Of a stretch of DNA of 64,000 nucleotides, positions 13,270-24,023 are shown in pieces. The stretch spans positions 4,030,001 through 4,094,000 of the forward strand of contig NW_027488378.1 in the NCBI RefSeq assembly GCF_051014445.1, in the 5' to 3' direction. The notes beneath the pieces were generated by a model. The model was not told where the DNA came from and searched no databases. It saw only the letters and a list, made by a program, of their open reading frames with translations. The DNA comes from Colletes latitarsis (taxonomy: Eukaryota; Arthropoda; Insecta; Hymenoptera; Colletidae). The position numbers and the translations under genes are program-made. The number at the start of each line of letters is the position of its first letter. Position 1 is the first letter of the stretch.

Positions 13270-13279
13270 TTATGCCCGC

Positions 13280-13324
13280 ATCTGGCTCATGATTTTGCCT
13301 TCTTCGCATACTTGTTGGCCAGAT
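13280..13324. repeat. 7-bp inverted repeat with 31-nt loop
   Basis: ATCTGGC at 13280-13286 is matched by GCCAGAT at 13318-13324, with a 31-nt loop between. Both arms are kept in most type A, B and C monomers. In type D copies the right arm reads GTCAGAT, which would still allow one G-U pair in RNA. In 'atctagc' copies the left arm is broken without compensation. The right arm overlaps a TGGCCA site. Whether it forms a structure or binds a dimeric protein cannot be told from sequence. Confidence 0.5.
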
Positions 13325-13330
13325 CCTGGG

Positions 13331-13337
13331 TTTTTTT
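13331..13337 (+). other. T7 tract of the monomer
   Basis: A run of seven T follows CTGGG. It appears as T7-CG, T6-CCG, G-T6-CG, TATTTTTCG or TATTTTCCG in different monomer types, so the tract is eroded but recurs in phase every 177 bp. Phased T-tracts can curve DNA or exclude nucleosomes. No adjacent promoter supports reading it as a terminator. Confidence 0.4.
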
Positions 13338-13358
13338 CGTGTTTGAATCACGTAGTAA

Positions 13359-13370
13359 TGTGGTAACACA
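13359..13370. repeat. Short dyad TGTG-GTAA-CACA
   Basis: Perfect 4-bp arms flank GTAA. Variants seen elsewhere include AACAAACTG (around 7730), AATACACTG, AACACTCTG and GTACCACACTG, which damage the right arm. It is present in most monomers. It could be a binding site or simply inherited consensus. Confidence 0.4.
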
Positions 13371-13385
13371 CTGAAGCTGTCAATT

Positions 13386-13396
13386 AAACCTGGTTT
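13386..13396. repeat. 11-bp palindrome AAACC-T-GGTTT
   Basis: Five-base arms surround a single central T. It is flanked by two TCAAT boxes 20 bp apart (13380-13384 and 13400-13404). It is among the best preserved parts of the monomer across the window. The main departures are AAAGC (for example 37425 and 40608) and GGATTC (about 12853, 16223 and 24520). A one-base spacer rules out a hairpin but suits a homodimeric DNA-binding protein. Function is unknown. Confidence 0.45.
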
Positions 13397-16300
13397 CGAT
13401 CAATATTTTAGAGGATAACACCGGTTAGGGCTGGGTTAGGTCTGGGAAATGCGCGCATCTGGCTTATTCTTTCGCATTCTTCGCATACTTCTTGGCCAGA
13501 TCCTGGGTTTTTTTCGTGTTTGAATCATGTAGGAATGTGGTAACACACTGAAGCAGTCAATTAAACCTGGTTTCGATCAATATTTTAGAGGATAACACCG
13601 GTTAGGTCCGGGTTACGTCTGGGATTTGCGCGCATCTGGCTTATACTTTCGCCTTTTTCGCAAACTTGTTGGCAGATCGTGGGTATTTTCCGTGTTTGAA
13701 TCACGTAGTAATGTGGTAACAAACTGAAGCAGTCAATGAAACCTGGTTTCGATCAATATTTTAGAGGATGACACCGGTTAGGTCTGGGTTAGGTCCAGGA
13801 TATGCCCGCATCTGGCTTATACTTTCACCTTTTTCGCAAACTTGTTGGCCAGATCCTGGGTATTTTTCGTGTTTGAATCACGTAGTAATGTGCTAACACA
13901 CTGAAGCTGTCAATTAAACCTGGTTTCGATCAATATTTTAGAGGATAACACCGGTTAGGTCTGGGTTAGGTCTGGGTTATGCCCGCATCTGGCTCATGAT
14001 TTTGCCTTCTTCGCATACTTGTTGGCCAGATCCTGGGTTTTTTTCGTGTTTGAATCACGTAGCAATGTGGTAACACACTGAAGCTGTCAATTAAACCTGG
14101 TTTCGATCAATATTTTAGAGGATAACACCGGTTAGGTCTGGGTTAGGTCCAGGATATGCCCGCATCTGGCTTATACTTTCACCTTTTTCGCAAACTTGTT
14201 GGCCAGATCCTGGGTATTTTCCGTGTTTGAATCACGTAGTAATGTGGTAACACACTGAAGCAGTCAATTAAACCTGGTTTCGATCAATATTTCAGAGGAT
14301 AACACCGGTTACGTCTGGGTTAGGTCTGGGTTATGCCCGCATCTAGCTCATGATTTTGCCTTCTTCGCATACTTGTTGGCCAGATCTTGGGTTTTTTTCG
14401 TGTTTGAATCACGTAGGAATGTGGTAACACACTGAAGCAGTCAATTAAACCTGGTTCCGAACAATATTTTAGAGGATAACACCGGTTAGGTCTGGGTTAG
14501 GTCCGGGATATGCCCGCATCTGGCTCATGATTTTGCCTTCTTCGCATACTTGTTGGCCAGATCCTGGGTTTTTTTCGTGTTTGAATCACGTACTAATGTG
14601 GTAACACACTGAAGCAGTCAATTAAACCTGGTTTCGATCAATATTTCAGAGGATAACACCGGTTAGGTCTGGGTTAGGTCTGGGAAATGCGCGCATCTGG
14701 CTTATTCTTTCGCCTTCTTCGCATAATTCTTGGCCAGATCCTGGGTTTTTTTCGTGTTTTAATCACGTAGGAATGTGGTAACACACTGAAGCAGTCAATT
14801 AAACCTGGTTTCGATCAATATTTTAGAGGATAACACCGGTTAGGTCTGGGTTAGGTCTGGGTTATGCCCGCATCTGGCTCATGATTTTGCCTTCTTCGCA
14901 TACTTGTTGGCCAGATCCTGGGTTTTTTCCGTGTTTGAATCACGTAGTAATGTGGTAACACACTGAAGCAGTCAATTAAACCTGGTTTCGGACAGTATTT
15001 TAGAGGATAACACCGGTTAGGTCTGGGTTAGGTCCGGGATATGCCCGCATCTGGCTCATGATTTTGCCTTCTTCGCATACTTGCTGGCCAGATCCTGGGT
15101 TTTTTTCGTGTTTGAATCACGTAGTAATGTGGTAACACACTGAAGCTGTCAATTAAACCTGGTTTCGATCAATATTTTAGAGGATAACACCGGTTAGGTC
15201 TGGGATAGGTCCGGGATATGCCCGCATCAGGCTCATGATTTTGCCTTCATCGCATACTTGTTGGCCAGATCCTGGGTTTTTTCCGTGTTTGAATCACGTA
15301 GTATTGTCGTAACACACTGAAGCTGTCAATTAAACCTGGTTTCGATCAATATTTTAGAGGATAACACCGGTTAGGTCTGGGTTAGGTCTGGGAAATGCGC
15401 GCATCTGGCTCATTCTTTCGCCTTCTTCGCATAATTCTTGGCCAGATCCTGGGTTTTTTTCGTGTTTGAATCACGTAGTAATGTGGTAACACACTGAAGC
15501 TGTCAATTAAACCTGGTTTCGATCAATATTTTAGAGGATAACACCGGTTAGGTCTGGGTTAGGTCTGGGTTATGCCCGCATCTGGCTCATAATTTTGCCT
15601 TCTTCGCATACTTGTTGGCCAGATCCTGGGTTTTTTTCGTGTTTGAATCACGTAGTAATGTGGTAACACACTGAAGCTGTCAATTAAACCTGGTTTCGAT
15701 CAATATTTTAGAGGATAACACCGGTTAGGGCTGGGTTAGGTCTGGGAAATGCGCGCATCTGGCTTATTCTTTCGCATTCTTCGCATACTTCTTGGCCAGA
15801 TCCTGGGTTTTTTTCGTGTTTGAATCATGTAGGAATGTGGTAACACACTGAAGCAGTCAATTAAACCTGGTTTCGATCAATATTTTAGAGGATAACACCG
15901 GTTAGGTCCGGGTTAGGTCTGGGATTTGCCCGCATCTGGCTCATGATTTTGCCTTCCTCGCATACTTGTTGGCCAGATCCTGGGTTTTTGTCGAGTTTGA
16001 ATCACGTAGTAATGTGGTAATACACTGAAGCAGTCAATTAAACCTGGTTTCGATCAATATTTTAGAGGATAACACCGGTTAGGTCTGGGTTAGGTCTGGG
16101 TTATGCCCGCATCTGGCTCATGATTTTGCCTTCTTCGCATACTTGTTGGCCAGATCCTGGGTTTTTTTCGTGTTTCAATCACGTAGTAATGTGGTAACAC
16201 CGTGAGGCAGTCTATTAAACCTGGATTCGGACAGTATTTTAGAGGATAACACCGGTTAGGTCTGGGTTAGGTCTGGGTTATGCCCGCATCTGGCTCATGA

Positions 16301-16607
16301 TTTTGCCTTCTTCGCATACTTGTTGGCCAGATCCTGGGTTTTTTTCGTGTTTGAATCACGTAGGAATGTGGTAACACACTGAAGCAGTCAATTAAACCTG
16401 GTTTCGATGAATATTTCAGAGGATAACACCGGTTAGGTCTGGGTTAGGTCCGGGATATGCCCGCATCTGGCTCATGATTTTGCCTTCTTCGCATACTTGC
16501 TGGCCAGGTCCTGGGTTTTTTTCGTGTTTGAATCACGTAGTAATGTGGTAACACACTGAAGCTGTCAATTAAACCTGGTTTCGATCAACATTTTAGAGGA
16601 TAACACC

Positions 16608-19600
16608 GGTTAGGTCTGGGATAGGTCCGGGATATGCCCGCATCAGGCTCATGATTTTGCCTTCATCGCATACTTGTTGGCCAGATCCTGGGTTTTTTCC
16701 GTGTTTGAATCACGTAGTAATGTGGTAACACACTGAAGCAGTCAATTAAACCTGGTTTCGATCAATATTTCAGAGGATAACACTGGTTAGGTCTGGGTTA
16801 GGTCTGGGAAATGCGCGCATCTGGCTTATTCTTTCGCCTTCTTCGCATAATTCTTGGCCAGATCCTGGGTTTTTTTCGTGTTTGAATCACGTAGTAATGT
16901 GGTAACACACTGAAGCTGTCAATTAAACCTGGTTTCGATCAATATTTTAGAGGATAACACCGGTTAGGTCTGGGTTAGGTCTGGGTTTTGCGCGCATCTG
17001 GCTTATACTTTCGCCTTTTTCGCAAACTTGTTGGCAGATCGTGGGTATTTTCCGTGTTTGAATCACGTAGTAATGTGGTAACAAACTGAAGCAGTCAATG
17101 AAACCTGGTTTCGATCAATATTTTAGAGGATAACACCGGTTAGGTCTGAGTTAGGTCCGGGATATGCCCGCATCTGGCTCATGATTTTGCCTTCTTCGCA
17201 TACTTGTTGGCCAGATCCTGGGTTTTTTTCGTGTTAGAATCACGTAGTAATGTGGTAACACACTGAAGCAGTCAATTAAACCTGGTTTCGATCAATATTT
17301 CAGACGATAACACCGGTTAGGTCTGGGTTAAGTCTGGGTTATGCCCGCATCTGGCTCATGATTTTGCCTTCTTCGCATACTTGTTGGCCAGATCCTGGGT
17401 TTTTTTCGTGTTTGAATCACGTAGTAATGTGGTCATACACTGAAGCAGTCAATAAAACCTGGTTTCGATCAATATTTTAAAGGATAACACCGGTTAGGTC
17501 TGGGTTAGGTCCGGGATATGCCCGCATCTGGCTCATGATTTTGCCTTCTTCGCATACTTGTTGGCCAGATCCAGGGTTTTTTTCGTGTTAGAATCACGTA
17601 GTAATGTGGTAACACACTGAAGCTGTCAATTAAACCTGGTTTCGATCAATATTTTAGAGGATAACACCGGTTAGGTCTGGGTTAGGTCTGGGTTATGCCC
17701 GCATCTGGCTCATGATTTTGCCTTCTTCGCATACTTGTTGGCCAGATCCTGGGTTTTTTTCGTGTTTGAATCACGTAGTAATGTGGTAACACACTGAAGC
17801 TGTCAATTAAACCTGGTTTCGATCAATATTTTAGAGGATAACACCGGTTAGGTCTGGGTTAGGTCCAGGATATGCCCGCATCTGGCTTATACTTTCACCT
17901 TTTTCGCAAACTTGTTGGCCAGATCCTGGGTTTTTTCCGTGCTTGATCACGTAGTAATGTGGTAACACACTGAAGCAGTCAATAAAACCTGGTTTCGATC
18001 AATATTTTAGAGGATAACACCGGTTAGGTCTGGGTTAGGTCTGGGATTTGCGCGCATCTGGCTTATACTTTCGCCTTTTTCGCAAACTTGTTGGCAGATC
18101 GTGGGTATTTTCCGTGTTTGAATCACGTAGTAATGTGGTAACACACTGAAGCTGTCAATTAAACCTGGTTTCGATCAACATTTTAGAGGATAACACCGGT
18201 TAGGTCTGGGATAGGTCCGGGATATGCCCGCATCAGGCTCATGATTTTGCCTTCATCGCATACTTGTTGGCCAGATCCTGGGTTTTTTCCGTGTTTGAAT
18301 CACGTAGTAATGTGGTAACACACTGAAGCAGTCAATTAAACCTGGTTTCGATCAATATTTCAGAGGATAACACTGGTTAGGTCTGGGTTAGGTCTCGGAA
18401 ATGCGCGCATCTGGCTTATTCTTTCGCCTTCTTCGCATAATTCTTGGCCAGATCCTGGGTTTTTTTCGTGTTTGAATCACGTAGTAATGTGGTAACACAC
18501 TGAAGCTGTCAATTAAACCTGGTTTCGATCAATATTTTAGAGGATAACACCGGTTAGGTCTGGGTTAGGTCTGGGTTTTGCGCGCATCTGGCTTATACTT
18601 TCGCCTTTTTCGCAAACTTGTTGGCAGATCGTGGGTATTTTCCGTGTTTGAATCACGTAGTAATGTGGTAACAAACTGAAGCAGTCAATGAAACCTGGTT
18701 TCGATCAATATTTTAGAGGATAACACCGGTTAGGTCTGAGTTAGGTCCGGGATATGCCCGCATCTGGCTCATGATTTTGCCTTCTTCGCATACTTGTTGG
18801 CCAGATCCTGGGTTTTTTTCGTGTTAGAATCACGTAGTAATGTGGTAACACACTGAAGCAGTCAATTAAACCTGGTTTCGATCAATATTTCAGACGATAA
18901 CACCGGTTAGGTCTGGGTTAAGTCTGGGTTATGCCCGCATCTGGCTCATGATTTTGCCTTCTTCGCATACTTGTTGGCCAGATCCTGGGTTTTTTTCGTG
19001 TTTGAATCACGTAGTAATGTGGTCATACACTGAAGCAGTCAATAAAACCTGGTTTCGATCAATATTTTAAAGGATAACACCGGTTAGGTCTGGGTTAGGT
19101 CCGGGATATGCCCGCATCTGGCTCATGATTTTGCCTTCTTCGCATACTTGTTGGCCAGATCCAGGGTTTTTTTCGTGTTAGAATCACGTAGTAATGTGGT
19201 AACACACTGAAGCTGTCAATTAAACCTGGTTTCGATCAATATTTTAGAGGATAACACCGGTTAGGTCTGGGTTAGGTCTGGGTTATGCCCGCATCTGGCT
19301 CATGATTTTGCCTTCTTCGCATACTTGTTGGCCATATCCTGGGTTTTTTTCGTGTTTGAATCACGTAGTAATGTGGTAACACACTGAAGCTGTCAATTGA
19401 ACCTGGTTTCGATCAATATTTTAGAGGATAACACCGGTTAGGTCTGGGTTAGGTCCAGGATATGCCCGCATCTGGCTTATACTTTCACCTTTTTCGCAAA
19501 CTTGTTGGCCAGATCCTGGGTTTTTTCCGTGTTTGATCACGTAGTAATGTGGTAACACACTGAAGCAGTCAATAAAACCTGGTTTCGATCAATATTTTAG

Positions 19601-19787
19601 AGGATAACACCGGTTAGGTCTGGGTTAGGTCTGGGATTTGCGCGCATCTGGCTTATACTTTCGCCTTTTTCGCAAACTTGTTGGCAGATCGTGGGTATTT
19701 TCCGTGTTTGAATCACGTAGTAATGTGGTAACAAACTGAAGCAGTCAATGAAACCTGGTTTCGATCAATATTTTAGAGGATAACACC
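16608..19787 (+). repeat. Tandem 9-monomer HOR, 1590 bp x 2
   Basis: Copies are 16608-18197 and 18198-19787. Shared rare markers are 'cttcatcgcatac', 'aacactggttagg', 'gggttttgcgcgc', 'ggtctgagttagg', 'cagacgataac', 'ggttaagtctggg', 'ggtcatacactg', 'ttaaaggataac' and 'gatccaggg'. Copies differ at only a few bases (for example 'ggtctcggaaatg' in copy 2). The segment ending 'gatcaacattttag' lies before both copies (around 16590 and 18180), so the breakpoint is inside a monomer. A third start ('catcaggctcatg') follows at 19788. Confidence 0.88.
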
Positions 19788-20494
19788 GGTTAGGTCTGGG
19801 ATAGGTCCGGGATATGCCCGCATCAGGCTCATGATTTTGCCTTCTTCGCATACTTGTTGGCCAGATCCTGGGTTTTTTTCGTGTTTGAATCACGTAGTAA
19901 TGTGGTAACACACTGAAGCTGTCAATTAAACCTGGTTTCGATCAATATTTTAGAGGATAACACCGGTTAGGTCTGGGTTAGGTCCAGGATATGCCCGCAT
20001 CTGGCTTATACTTTCACCTTTTTCGCAAACTTGTTGGCCAGATCCTGGGTTTTTTCCGTGTTTGATCACGTAGTAATGTGGTAACACACTGAAGCTGTCA
20101 ATTAAACCTGGTTTCGATCAATATTTTAGAGGATAACACCGGTTAGGTCTGGGTTAGGTCCAGGATATGCCCGCATCTGGCTTATACTTTCACCTTTTTC
20201 GCAAACTTGTTGGCCAGATCCTGGGTTTTTTTCGTGTTTGAATCACGTAGTAATGTGGTAACACACTGAAGCTGTCAATTAAACCTGGTTTCGATCAATA
20301 TTTTAGAGGATAACACCGGTTAGGTCTGGGATAGGTCCGGGATATGCCCGCATCAGACTCATGATTTTGCCTTCATCGCATACTTGTTGGCCAGATCCTG
20401 GGTTTTTTCCGTGTTTGAATCACGTAGTAATGTGGTAACACACTGAAGCAGTCAATTAAACCTGGTTTCGATCAATATTTCAGAGGATAACACC

Positions 20495-20660
20495 GGTTAG
20501 GTCTGGGTAATGCGCGCATCTGGCTTATTCTTTCGCCTTCTTCGCATAATTCTTGGCCAGATCCTGGGTTTTTTTCGTGTTTGAATCACGTAGTAATGTG
20601 GTAACACACTGAAGCTGTCAATTAAACCTGGTTTCGATCAATATTTTAGAGGATAACACC
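20495..20660 (+). repeat. Short type C monomer lacking one 11-mer (166 bp)
   Basis: It reads GGTTAGGTCTGGGTAATGCGC, one 11-mer short, in a type C background ('cataattcttgg'). Monomer type differs from the 11.7 and 12.4 kb cases, so this is an independent loss of the same unit. Confidence 0.88.
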
Positions 20661-23600
20661 GGTTAGGTCTGGGTTAGGTCTGGGATTTGCGCGCATCTGG
20701 CTTATACTTTCGCCTTTTTCGCAAACTTGTTGGCAGATCGTGGGTATTTTCCGTGTTTGAATCACGTAGTAATGTGGTAACAAACTGAAGCAGTCAATGA
20801 AACCTGGTTTCGATCAATATTTTAGAGGATAACACCGGTTAGGTCTGGGTTAGGTCCGGGATATGCCCGCATCTGGCTCATGATTTTGCCTTCTTCGCAT
20901 ACTTGTTGGCCAGATCCTGGGTTTTTTTCGTGTTAGAATCACGTAGTAATGTGGTAACACACTGAAGCTGTCAATTAAACCTGGTTTCGATCAATATTTT
21001 AGAGGATAACACCGGTTAGGTCTGGGTTAGGTCTGGGTTATGCCCGCATCTGGCTCATGATTTTGCCTTCTTCGCATACTTGTTGGCCAGATCCTGGGTT
21101 TTTCCGTGTTTGAATCACGTAGTAATGTGGTAACACACTGAAGCAGTCAATTAAACCTGGTTTCGATCAATATTTCAGAGGATAACACCGGTTAGGTCTG
21201 GGTTAAGTCTGGGTTATGCCCGCATCTGGCTCATGATTTTGCCTTCTTCGCATACTTGTTGGCCAGATCCTGGGTTTTTTTCGTGTTTGAATCACGTAGT
21301 AATGTGGTAACACACTGAAGCTGTCAATTAAACCTGGTTTCGATCAATATTTTAGAGGATAACACCGGTTAGGTCTGGGTTAGGTCCAGGATATGCCCGC
21401 ATCTGGCTTATACTTTCACCTTTTTCGCAAACTTGTTGGCCAGATCCTGGGTATTTTTCGTGTTTGAATCACGTAGTAATGTGGTAACACACTGAAGCTG
21501 TCAATTAAACCTGGTTTCGTTCAATATTTTAGAGGATAACACCGGTTAGGTCTGGGTTAGGTCTGGGTTATGCCCGCATCTGGCTCATGATTTTGCCTTC
21601 TTCGCATACTTGTTGGCCAGATCTTGGGTTTTTTTCGAGTTTGAATCACGTAGTAATGTGGTAACACACTGAAGCAGTCAATTAAACCTGGTTTCGATCA
21701 ATATTTTAGAGGATAACACCGGTTAGGTCTGGGTTAGGTCTGGGTTATGCCCGCATCTGGCTCATGATTTTGCATTCATAGCATACTTGTTGGCCAGATC
21801 CTGGGTTTTTTCCGTGTTTGAATCACGTAGTAATGTGGTAACACACTGAAGCAGTCAATTAAACCTGGTTTCGATCAATATTTCAGAGGATAACACCGGT
21901 TAGGTCTGGGTTAGGTCTGGGAAAAGCGCGCATCTGGCTTATTCTTTCGCCTTCTTCGCATAATTCTTGGCCAGATCCTGGGTTTTTTTCGTGTTTGAAT
22001 CACGTAGGAATGTGGTAACACACTGAAGCAGTCAATTAAACCTGGTTTCGATCAATATTTTAGAGGATAACACCGGTTAGGTCTGGGTTAGGTCCGGGAC
22101 ATGCCCGCATCAAGCTCATGATTTTGCCTTCTTCGCATACTTGCTGGCCAGATCCTGGGTTTTTTTCGTGTTTGAATCACGTAGTAATGTGGTAACACAC
22201 TGAAGCTGTCAATTAAACCTGGTTTCGATCAATATTTTAGAGGATAACACCGGTTAGGTCTGGGTTAGGTCTGGGTTATGCCCGCATCTGGCTCATGATT
22301 TTGCCTTCTTCGCATACTTGTTGGCCAGATCCTGGGTTTTTTTCGTGTTTGAATCACGTAGTAATGTGGTAACACACTGAAGCTGTCAATTAAACCTGGT
22401 TTCGATCAATATTTTAGAGGATAACACCGGTTAGGGCTGGGTTAGGTCTGGGAAATGCGCGCATCTGGCTTATTCTTTCGCCTTCTTCGCATACTTCATG
22501 GCCAGATCCTGTGTTTTTTTCGTGTTTGAATCATGTAGGAATGTGGTAACACACTGAAGCAGTCAATTAAACCTGGTTTCGATCAATATTTTAGAGGATA
22601 ACACCGGTTTGGTCTGGGTTAGGTCTGGGATTTGCGCGCATCTGGCTTATACTTTCGCCTTTTTCGCAAACTTGTTGGCAGATCGTGGGTATTTTCCGTG
22701 TTTGAATCACGTAGTAATGTGGTAACAAACTGAAGCAGTCAATAAAACCTGGTTTCGAACAATATTTTAGAGGATAACACCGGTTAGGTCTGGGTTAGGT
22801 CCGGGATATGCCCGCATCTGGCTCATGATTTTGCCTTCTTCGCATACTTGTTGGCCAGATCCTGGGTTTTTTTCGTGTTTGAATCACGTAGTAATGTGGT
22901 AACACACTGAAGCAGTCAATTAAACCTGGTTTCGATCAATATTTCAGAGGATAACACCGGTTAGGTCTGGGTTAGGTCTGGGAAATGCGCGCATCTGGCT
23001 TATTCTTTCGCCTTCTTCGCATAATTCTTGGCCAGATCCTGGGTTTTTTTCGTGTTTTAATCACGTAGGAATGTGGTAACACACTGAAGCAGTCAATTAA
23101 ACCTGGTTTCGATCAATACTTTAGAGGATAACACCGGTTAGGTCTGGGTTAGGTCCGGGATATGCCCGCATCTGGCTCATGATTTTGCCTTTTTCGCATA
23201 CTTGTTGGCCAGATCCTGGGTTTTTTCCGTGTTTGAATCACGTAGTAATGTGGTAACACACTGAAGCAGTCAATTAAACCTGGTTTCGATCAATATTTCA
23301 GAGGATAACACCGGTTAGGTCTGGGTTAGGTCTGGGTTATGCCCGCATCTGGCTCATGATTTTGCCTTCTTCGCATACTTGTTGGCCAGATCCTGGGGTT
23401 TTTTCCTGTTTGAATCACGTAGTAATGTGGTAATACACTGAAGCAGTCAATAAAACCTGGTTTCGATCAATATTTTAGAGGATAACACCGGTTAGGTCTG
23501 GGTTAGGTCTGGGATTTGCGCGCATCTGGCTTATACTTTCGCCTTTTTCGCAAACTTGTTGGCAGATCCTGGGTATTTTCCGTGTTTGAATCACGTAGTA

Positions 23601-23670
23601 ATGTGGTAACACACTGAAGCAGTCAATTAAACCTGGTTTCGATCAATATTTCAGAGGATAACACCGGTTA

Positions 23671-24023
23671 GGTCTGGGTTAGGTCTGGGTTATGCCAGCA
23701 TCTGGCTCATGATTTTGCCTTCTTCGCATACTTGTTGGCCAGATCTTGGGTTTTTTTCGTGTTTGAATCACGTAGGAATGTGGTAACACACTGAAGGAGT
23801 CAATTAAACCTGGTTCCGAACAATATTTTAGAGGATAACACCGGTTAGGTCTGGGTTAGGTCCGGGATATGCCCGCATCTGGCTCATGATTTTGCCTTCT
23901 TCGCATACTTGTTGGCCAGATCTTGGGTTTTTTTCGTGTTTGAATCACGTAGGAATGTGGTAACACACTGAAGGAGTCAATTAAACCTGGTTCCGAACAA
24001 TATTTTAGAGGATAACACCGGTT
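23671..24023 (+). repeat. Duplicated neighbouring monomers with 'gaaggagtc'
   Basis: Two consecutive monomers share 'gatcttggg', 'cgtaggaatg', 'ctgaaggagtc' and 'ggttccgaacaat'; the 'aaggagt' marker is at 23794 and 23971, exactly 177 bp apart. The 'gaaggagtc' form was noticed nowhere else, so this looks like a one-monomer duplication. Outer limits are approximate. Confidence 0.65.

Larger units (their letters stand above)
13246..13422 (+). repeat. Representative type A monomer, used as coordinate reference
   Basis: This copy is close to the consensus of type A and is exactly 177 bp. Counting its first G as base 1, the parts in order are: two TTAGGTCTGGG units (3-13, 14-24) and a third TTA (25-27); a 7-bp inverted repeat ATCTGGC (35-41) and GCCAGAT (73-79); a run of seven T (86-92); TGTG-GTAA-CACA (114-125); the odd palindrome AAACCTGGTTT (141-151); an AATATT box (157-162); and ACCGGT formed across the junction with the next copy. 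By my count it has 77 G+C (43.5%) and six CpG dinucleotides against about eight expected, so CpG is not strongly depleted. It starts with GGTT by convention; the true unit of amplification need not begin there. Confidence 0.95.

Noticed and set aside
13345..13355. E-box-like CACGTA in 'aatcacgtag'
   Set aside because: The last base is A, not G, so it is not a palindromic CACGTG box, and several monomers have 'catgtag' instead.
13283..13403. Pol III promoter (A box TGGCTCATGATT, B box-like GGTTTCGATC) with T-run terminator
   Set aside because: Both boxes are imperfect: the B box has an extra T. The T7 tract lies between them and would stop transcription. No tRNA or 5S-like fold was seen.
13246..13422. 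CENP-B box in the monomer
   Set aside because: The closest stretch, TTCGATCAATATTTT, fits the TTCG and central A positions but has TTTT where CGGG is required. No other site is nearer.
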